From contig JALVWV010000179.1 in NCBI GenBank assembly GCA_027023145.1, positions 1-10,500 of the forward strand: a DNA stretch of 10,500 nucleotides, given 5' to 3'. The translations under genes and the position numbers were made by a program. The stretch comes from Campylobacteraceae bacterium (GTDB lineage Bacteria; Campylobacterota; Campylobacteria; Campylobacterales; Sulfurovaceae). Shown here in pieces: positions 6,775 to 10,500 of the stretch (positions are counted from its first letter, which is position 1; every line of letters starts with the position of its first letter). Below the pieces are notes generated by a model, which saw only the letters and a program-made list of their open reading frames with translations, ran no database searches and was not told the origin of the DNA.

Positions 6775-7044
6775 CTATTCAAAAAGTTCCCGTTTAATAC
6801 GATCAGAGTTGAGCTTTTTGTGCAGAGAGGCAACAATATGTTCGTAGCGCTCCGAATCAAGCGAGAGTTTGGTCATCAGATCTTCGAGTGGAGGGAGCCC
6901 TTCGACCAGTTGAACGAGCACTTTATACTCTTTTTTTGTCAGACGACGTTTGAGGGTCTCGTGGAGGATCGCCTCGTCGCGATAACTGCCCAGTGGCTTG
7001 GTGATGATCGTCTGAAGGGTAGGGGTAAGGGGAGTGTGCGTCAT
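6775..7044 (-). CDS. Small protein of unknown function, possibly HTH-like
   Basis: An 89-residue soluble protein I do not recognise. Its second half, LTKKEYKVLVQLVEGLPPL (35-53) followed by EDLMTKLSLDSERYEHIVASLHKKL (54-78, in two parts), follows the hydrophobic pattern of a sigma-4/LuxR-type helix-turn-helix: Leu-Thr opening, xExxVL helix, a turn, and a putative recognition helix. The turn Gly is replaced by Ser and key Thr-Val positions are not standard, so DNA binding is only a possibility. The N-terminus is rich in Thr and Pro and contains no membrane segment. The start is ATG 7044, with AAGGA about eight bases upstream; a longer frame to 7176 overlaps the tetR gene and adds low-complexity residues. 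It begins 31 bases after the TetR stop, so the two genes are almost surely one operon. Confidence 0.72.
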   Translation of the reverse strand: MTHTPLTPTLQTIITKPLGSYRDEAILHETLKRRLTKKEYKVLVQLVEGLPPLEDLMTKLSLDSERYEHIVASLHKKLNSDRIKRELFE

Positions 7045-7075
7045 GGTTTTTCCTTGATATTTTGAGTCAGAATAA

Positions 7076-7714
7076 TCATAGTTTCTCCTCACTGCCGGAT
7101 ATGCGGATCGATTGCCAGAAGTATTCGACGTGTTTCTCAAACAACAATACCGCCGAAGAGGTTGATTTGCCATCAAGTTTGAGCAACACTACCTGCGTCT
7201 GATAGAAAAACAGCGGTGTGAGAAATTCATTGGCCAGGAGCAGGGGATCGGAGGATCGGATCATCTCCTCCTGCATCATCATGAAAAAGACCGCCGAGAG
7301 CTTTTTGATGTTTTGCTGGTAAAAGTATTCATGGTACAGATCACGGATATCGCTGTTTTTGTACATCTCCTGCATCATGAGTTTAAACAACGCCTCATTT
7401 TTGCCATCAAAGCTCAAAAGCTTGAAGGTCGTAGCAATGTTCGCCAAAAGGCTTTTGCCACGCTTGTAGAGCTCAGCAGGCTCTTTCTCTTCGAAAATCG
7501 TCACAATCGCAGAGCTCATAAGCTGATCGATGAGCGCCATGAGGATCGCGTCCTTGTTTGTGAAGTGATTGTAGAGCGCTCCCTGCTGCAAACCAACCGC
7601 TGAGGCGATATCCCTGACGGTGGTTTCCTTGAAGCCCTTAGAGGCGAAGAGTTCCAGCGATTTGGCCAGTATCTTCTCTTTTGTTCCACCGGCACGTTGC
7701 TGTCCAGTTCCCAT
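7076..7714 (-). CDS. TetR/AcrR-family transcriptional regulator
   Basis: A 212-residue repressor of the TetR family. The N-terminal domain is clear: KILAKSLELFASKGFKETTV then the helix-turn-helix at about 32-51 (RDIASAVGLQQGALYNHF). The rest (about 65-205) is an all-helical ligand-binding and dimerisation domain rich in Phe, Leu and Met, consistent with a hydrophobic ligand; the ligand cannot be named. ATG 7714 follows AAAGG at good spacing. Directly upstream lie a strong promoter and three matching palindromes, one inside the promoter spacer, so autorepression is very likely. Such regulators are commonly next to efflux genes they control, but here the only co-oriented downstream gene encodes an 89-residue unknown protein and nothing diverges from the operator region. 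Confidence 0.93.
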   Translation of the reverse strand: MGTGQQRAGGTKEKILAKSLELFASKGFKETTVRDIASAVGLQQGALYNHFTNKDAILMALIDQLMSSAIVTIFEEKEPAELYKRGKSLLANIATTFKLLSFDGKNEALFKLMMQEMYKNSDIRDLYHEYFYQQNIKKLSAVFFMMMQEEMIRSSDPLLLANEFLTPLFFYQTQVVLLKLDGKSTSSAVLLFEKHVEYFWQSIRISGSEEKL

Positions 7715-7744
7715 GAAATCGACCTTTTGTAAAGTATTAACGAT

Positions 7745-7773
7745 AGTATAGTGAACATTTGTTCATTTGTCAA
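7745..7773 (-). promoter_or_regulatory. Sigma-70 promoter of the TetR gene
   Basis: On the - strand a perfect TTGACA (7768-7773) is followed by exactly 17 bases and TATACT (7745-7750). It is the only promoter in the window with both elements near consensus. The start of transcription would fall about 7738, leaving a leader of roughly 25 bases before the ATG. Operator 1 fills the spacer. Confidence 0.85.
7751..7766. promoter_or_regulatory. TetR operator 1, inside the promoter spacer
   Basis: TGAACA (7752-7757) and TGTTCA (7760-7765) flank two bases. It lies between the -35 and -10 of the TetR gene, where a bound repressor would exclude RNA polymerase. Confidence 0.82.
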
Positions 7774-7791
7774 GGTTTTGGAGTAGAAAGG

Positions 7792-7811
7792 ATATGAACG
7801 CTTGTTCATAT
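7792..7811. promoter_or_regulatory. TetR operator 2
   Basis: ATATGAAC and GTTCATAT flank GCTT, an eight-base-arm palindrome with the same half-site core as operators 1 and 3. Its centre is 43 bp from that of operator 1. A TATAAT on the + strand (7809-7814) overlaps its right edge, but no + strand gene follows. Confidence 0.78.
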
Positions 7812-7835
7812 AATACAAATCAAGATTTTAATAAA

Positions 7836-7851
7836 ATGAACAATTGTTCAT
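7836..7851. promoter_or_regulatory. TetR operator 3, perfect 16-bp palindrome
   Basis: ATGAACAATTGTTCAT is fully self-complementary and is the most symmetrical of the three sites. Its centre is 42 bp from operator 2, about four helical turns, so all three sites face the same side of the DNA. Confidence 0.8.
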
Positions 7852-7888
7852 CTATAGGTTTTAATCCTCCATTTTATGGTTGTTTTAC

Positions 7889-7926
7889 TTGATTACAATA
7901 TTCTTTAATATGAATATTGTAATCAA
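7889..7926. repeat. Perfect AT-rich inverted repeat, 15-bp arms
   Basis: TTGATTACAATATTC (7889-7903) pairs without mismatch with GAATATTGTAATCAA (7912-7926) around an eight-base loop. Only about 20% of the arm is G or C, so it is a weak RNA terminator, and no clean T-run follows it. It could be an extended operator, a cruciform, or a remnant of a small insertion. Confidence 0.7.
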
Positions 7927-8013
7927 ATTTGAATATATTTTATATTATGTTAACCAATAGATATCTTACCCTCTTTGCATGGGTTATTATCAATCCATAC
8001 ATAGATTCGTTAT

Positions 8014-9702
8014 CTACCTATCCACAAAACTCTCACTGCTCGAAAACAGTGTCTGCTTGAGGCGGCGTTGTTTTTGTTGGGCGATTTGTTGCTGGAGGTA
8101 GCGGATGATGACTGTGCTGTTTTGTTTTTGGGCGATGCCCATGGGACTCATGCCGTGTGCGTCGAGGTTGAAGATGCGTGCGCCCCGCTCGACCAGCATT
8201 CGCACTAGGACAGCGTTGTTGGTCTCGACGGCGATGTTGAGTGGGATTTTCCCCTCGGGTGTCCTGCCATTGATGTCGGCACCGTGAGCCAACAGTCGCC
8301 GGATTTCGATAAACGACTGACTTCGGATAGCCCGACCCAGCCGAGTGGAGAGACTCACGACCGTGCCACTTCCTTTGACAATTTCTGGTTTGTTCTCCGG
8401 CAGCAGTATTTCTGCCTGGCGTGCGACCTTTTGTGCTGGCCGTAGTTTGTTGGCGGGTGTTTTCTTCTCGGTATGGGCATAGGCATCCGGTGTCTCCCTG
8501 CTGTAGTCATCGATGGTCTCAAATCTCCACCCCTGTGCCTTCATGATCTGGATAAACGTCCGAAGCTGCTGAGTGTTGTAAGCTGAGCGAAACATAAAGT
8601 CGTGCGCCAGCAGGACAACTTTGCCCCGCTTGGCGGTGTGAGCACCCTGGTAGTGGAGATTGACCCGTCGCGCCATCTCCTCGCCGTTAAAAAGCGGTCG
8701 CTGGGTCTTGTGGCTGAAGAGCCACTCCACATCCCAACCGTAGGTAAAATATCCATGATTCCACAGCGCATTGTATTTGGGGATCTCACGTCCTTGCTGG
8801 GCGACGCTGATACCCCAGTCGTCCCGCTTGACCGTCGGAAGGCGCCAGACGTTTCGACCGCAGAGCCGGAGGTATTTTGCTCCGCCGATGACACGCTGCG
8901 CTTTGTCGATATCAGCCACGACGCGTGCGGTCGAGCTGTTATAAAAGCGGCGATAATGCCCATTGGCATGGGTATGCGTATGGTTAGCCACGAGAAGATT
9001 TGGCATAGAAATTTCGCGCTGAAACAACTGGGGATTGTTCACCACCTCCCGTCCGATGCAAAACATCGTCGCCTTGACATTCTCCTCTTTCAAAACACGC
9101 AAAACATTGGCTGTGCCGTTGATCGGCCCGTCATCAAAAGTTAAATAGAGGGTTTTCTCTTTTGCCGCATGATATGCTTTTTCCATAGCACTCGGGGTGA
9201 GCTTCTCTGTCTCAACCAAAAGTTTCTCCAAGCGCTGACCTGTCGGTATTTCGCTATTGTCTGCGGTAAGACTTGGTGCGGCATCTTCAGCAGGTTGAGG
9301 CAGTACCATCCCCTCCACCGAAGGGGGTGTGTTTTGTGTGTGGCTGTTGACCTTCTTGGGAGCTTGGGTTACTCGAATGTGGGGAGAGACTTTGGGGCGG
9401 GTTTTCACCTTTTTTTGGTTGCCTGATGGTTTGACATCTAGGTGAATAACTTTGGGGGATGGGGAGACCGCTTTCGTGTCGAGTGCCCCATTGTCTTTGA
9501 TGACATAACGACCCTTCATCGCATCCAGTGGAGAAAAATGGTGCCCTTGCTTTTGTTTTTTGGGTGTTGCAACAAGAGTAACTTTGTGGCGATTTCCTCC
9601 ATTGAGAATATCGAGAGGATTGGGATGTGCTTGCGCATGGGCAACATGTACCAAAAACAATAACAGAAAGACCGAGAGGGGAAAAGGATTTTTAAAAGAC
9701 AT
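8014..9702 (-). CDS. Secreted NodB-type polysaccharide deacetylase with ankyrin-like repeats
   Basis: A 562-residue exported protein. A signal peptide (1-23, cleavage likely after AHA) is followed by a Pro/Lys/Thr-rich, basic, probably disordered stretch (about 25-160). The carbohydrate-esterase-4 NodB domain (about 183-400) has motif 1 TFDDGP (188-193), metal-binding H241 and H245 in HTHTH with D191, motif 3 as RLCGRNVW (279-286), motif 4 DVEW (324-327) and motif 5 LLAHD (364-368, H367). All key residues are present, so it is probably an active deacetylase of N-acetylated or O-acetylated glycans such as peptidoglycan or an exopolysaccharide. The C-terminal part has ankyrin-type repeats: IEIRRLLAHGADINGR (465-480), then LNIAVETNNAVLVRMLVERGA and a degenerate third, ending in a Gln/Arg-rich helix (537-550). 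The start at ATG 9702 fits the signal peptide; AAGGAA lies 12 bases upstream, a long spacing. It has no same-strand neighbour close enough for an operon. Confidence 0.92.
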   Translation of the reverse strand: MSFKNPFPLSVFLLLFLVHVAHAQAHPNPLDILNGGNRHKVTLVATPKKQKQGHHFSPLDAMKGRYVIKDNGALDTKAVSPSPKVIHLDVKPSGNQKKVKTRPKVSPHIRVTQAPKKVNSHTQNTPPSVEGMVLPQPAEDAAPSLTADNSEIPTGQRLEKLLVETEKLTPSAMEKAYHAAKEKTLYLTFDDGPINGTANVLRVLKEENVKATMFCIGREVVNNPQLFQREISMPNLLVANHTHTHANGHYRRFYNSSTARVVADIDKAQRVIGGAKYLRLCGRNVWRLPTVKRDDWGISVAQQGREIPKYNALWNHGYFTYGWDVEWLFSHKTQRPLFNGEEMARRVNLHYQGAHTAKRGKVVLLAHDFMFRSAYNTQQLRTFIQIMKAQGWRFETIDDYSRETPDAYAHTEKKTPANKLRPAQKVARQAEILLPENKPEIVKGSGTVVSLSTRLGRAIRSQSFIEIRRLLAHGADINGRTPEGKIPLNIAVETNNAVLVRMLVERGARIFNLDAHGMSPMGIAQKQNSTVIIRYLQQQIAQQKQRRLKQTLFSSSESFVDR

Positions 9703-9757
9703 ATTATTTAATATTTCCTTGGATACATGCAGACGTGTATTTATTAATATGGGCAGG

Positions 9758-9763
9758 ATTATA
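9758..9763 (-). promoter_or_regulatory. Extended -10 promoter of the deacetylase gene
   Basis: The - strand reads TATGGTATAAT, the same eleven bases as the promoter at 6720-6725, with the extended TG and no visible -35. The leader would be about 50 bases and contains ATACA and TGTAT (9723-9727 and 9736-9740 on the + strand) as a loose inverted pair. Confidence 0.55.
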
Positions 9764-9794
9764 CCATATTCTCAAAAAGACTCCCTTTTTTGGG

Positions 9795-9800
9795 TATCAT
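9795..9800 (+). promoter_or_regulatory. Possible -10 of the right-edge gene
   Basis: TATCAT lies 24 bases before the ATG at 9825, within an A/T-rich stretch with no -35. It is weak and is proposed mainly because the gene begins a divergent unit here and needs a promoter within about 60 bases. Confidence 0.3.
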
Positions 9801-9824
9801 ATCAAAAAAGATCAAAAGAGATGC

Positions 9825-10500
9825 ATGGCAAAGAAGAAACAAAAATACCGTATCAAACTTAACAATAAGGTTCGGGAGATTTTCAGCGGGCTCCCTTTTG
9901 ACGAAGGGGTCGCCACCCTCCCCGATGATCGCCTCACTGAGCTGATGCTCATCGCTGACGTGGATCAGCCTTCCCTTGAGCGGGAGGCGATGATCCGCTC
10001 ACTCAGACGGGTCTGGAGTGAAGGGGGGTACGCCGAGCGCAAAGCGATGGTCTCCTATCTTCAAGGGCGTATGGGCGTGCCATCTACTCCGCCATCAACA
10101 CCACAATTTCAAACAGAAGATACTCTCGCCCGCCTCCTGAGTCTGCTCACTCCTCACGCCCCTACTCCCGAGGAGGAACAGGCGATCCTTGAGCAGTTTA
10201 TCGATGCGCGTCCGGGGAAAATCACTCCCGAGAAGATCGCCAATGCCCTCCACTACCTCCGCCTCAAGGAGCGAACCGGACGCCTTGAGACCCAACTTGG
10301 GGTAACGCTGAGGAGTGATGGAGAGATGGAGTGGCACTACCCGTTCCGCTTCACCCTCCCCGATCACGATTTTGTCAAGACACTCGTAGTACACACCACT
10401 GGTCTTGACCTCTCCACGTATCTTAAAATGGAAGATGATGAGTTGGTTGCTTCCCTGCGAAAGATCAAGGAGGAACACATCACCCAACGCCAAGAACAGA
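9825..10500 (+). CDS. Unrecognised protein, 3'-truncated by the window edge
   Basis: The frame from ATG 9825 stays open for 225 codons to the window end. I do not recognise the family. The N-terminus is strongly basic (MAKKKQKYRIKLNNKVRE), followed by a compact, probably helical segment (about 25-83: LTELMLIADVDQ, SLEREAMIRSLRRVW, AERKAMVSYLQGRM). A Pro/Thr/Ser-rich linker (84-93) leads to a second helical segment (95-155), then a short strand-rich stretch (VTLRSDGEMEWHYPFRFTLP) and a charged helix at the edge. No signal peptide or membrane helix is seen, so the visible part looks cytoplasmic; the basic N-terminus would suit nucleic-acid binding, which is only inference. Codon use is GC-rich like the ubiD gene, with no sign of a recent foreign origin. 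A weak AAGAG precedes the ATG. It diverges from the deacetylase gene. Confidence 0.75.
   Translation, partial: MAKKKQKYRIKLNNKVREIFSGLPFDEGVATLPDDRLTELMLIADVDQPSLEREAMIRSLRRVWSEGGYAERKAMVSYLQGRMGVPSTPPSTPQFQTEDTLARLLSLLTPHAPTPEEEQAILEQFIDARPGKITPEKIANALHYLRLKERTGRLETQLGVTLRSDGEMEWHYPFRFTLPDHDFVKTLVVHTTGLDLSTYLKMEDDELVASLRKIKEEHITQRQEQ

Larger units (their letters stand above)
7715..8013. other. 299-base AT-rich intergenic region without a gene
   Basis: It is much richer in A and T than the flanking genes. It holds the TetR promoter, three operators and the 7889-7926 inverted repeat. From about 7927 to 8013 I see nothing but AT-rich sequence and a weak TAGAT/ATCTA hairpin (8002-8016) at the deacetylase stop. 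Open frames on both strands are about 20 codons or fewer and lack ribosome-binding sites. Confidence 0.7.

Noticed and set aside
7836..7892. 18-codon + strand frame beginning within operator 3, as a leader peptide
   Set aside because: There is no ribosome-binding site, the start codon is part of the palindrome, and no downstream gene would be regulated by it.
8541..9144. 142- and 180-codon alternative frames across the deacetylase gene
   Set aside because: They are out-of-frame or antisense readings of the CE4 domain, whose motifs are intact in the main frame.
10095..10493. 132-codon - strand frame at the right edge
   Set aside because: The + strand frame from 9825 is open throughout, has a start in a sensible place and balanced protein composition; the - strand frame is likely its shadow.
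1..10500. CRISPR arrays, tRNA or rRNA genes, transposase or phage genes, long tandem repeats
   Set aside because: I saw no regularly spaced repeats of 23-40 bases, no cloverleaf or rRNA signatures, and no recombinase or transposase motifs in any long frame.

Overview
The window reads like a chromosome segment of a Campylobacterota (epsilonproteobacterial) species, perhaps of the Sulfurimonas/Sulfuricurvum kind. The main reason is the 198-residue peroxiredoxin, which matches from memory the Helicobacter/Campylobacter AhpC (TsaA) type along its whole length and sits next to a PerR-like Fur protein. A UbiD-type decarboxylase resembling the menaquinone-pathway enzymes of that phylum lies beside it. 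Genus is not determinable from this sequence alone.

Layout. (1) 1-1385, + strand: the 3' three quarters of a UbiD-family decarboxylase gene, cut by the window edge. (2) 1386-2985, + strand: a peroxide-defence unit (ahpC, then a perR-like gene) flanked by two copies of one palindromic repeat family in opposite orientation, then a 58-residue winged-helix protein gene ending in a very long hairpin. (3) 3054-6671, - strand: a cell-envelope cluster of a Cys-paired secreted protein of unknown function, LemA, and a DUF2207 membrane protein with a Gly-rich tail. (4) 6775-7714, - strand: a TetR-family regulator gene followed by a small gene of unknown function. (5) 7715-8013: a 299-base AT-rich gap holding a complete TTGACA/TATACT promoter for the TetR gene, three similar palindromic operators spaced 42-43 bp apart, and a perfect 15-bp inverted repeat. 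(6) 8014-9702, - strand: a secreted NodB-type polysaccharide deacetylase with C-terminal ankyrin-like repeats. (7) 9825 to the right edge, + strand: the start of a gene I do not recognise.

How the genes fit together. AhpC reduces peroxides, and the adjacent PerR-like protein carries the metal and zinc ligands of a peroxide sensor, so a local feedback circuit is likely. The secreted protein, LemA and DUF2207 genes form a plausible envelope operon with an internal lemA promoter. The TetR protein very probably represses itself, because one operator lies inside its promoter spacer. What else it controls is not visible here, since no transporter or efflux gene is adjacent.

I found no rRNA, tRNA, CRISPR array, transposase gene or phage gene. 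No single element is clearly a new defence or mobile system. The best leads are the phased triple operator, the NodB-ankyrin fusion, the inverted repeat pair around ahpC-perR, the hairpin that masks the perR ribosome-binding region, and the unrecognised gene at the right edge.
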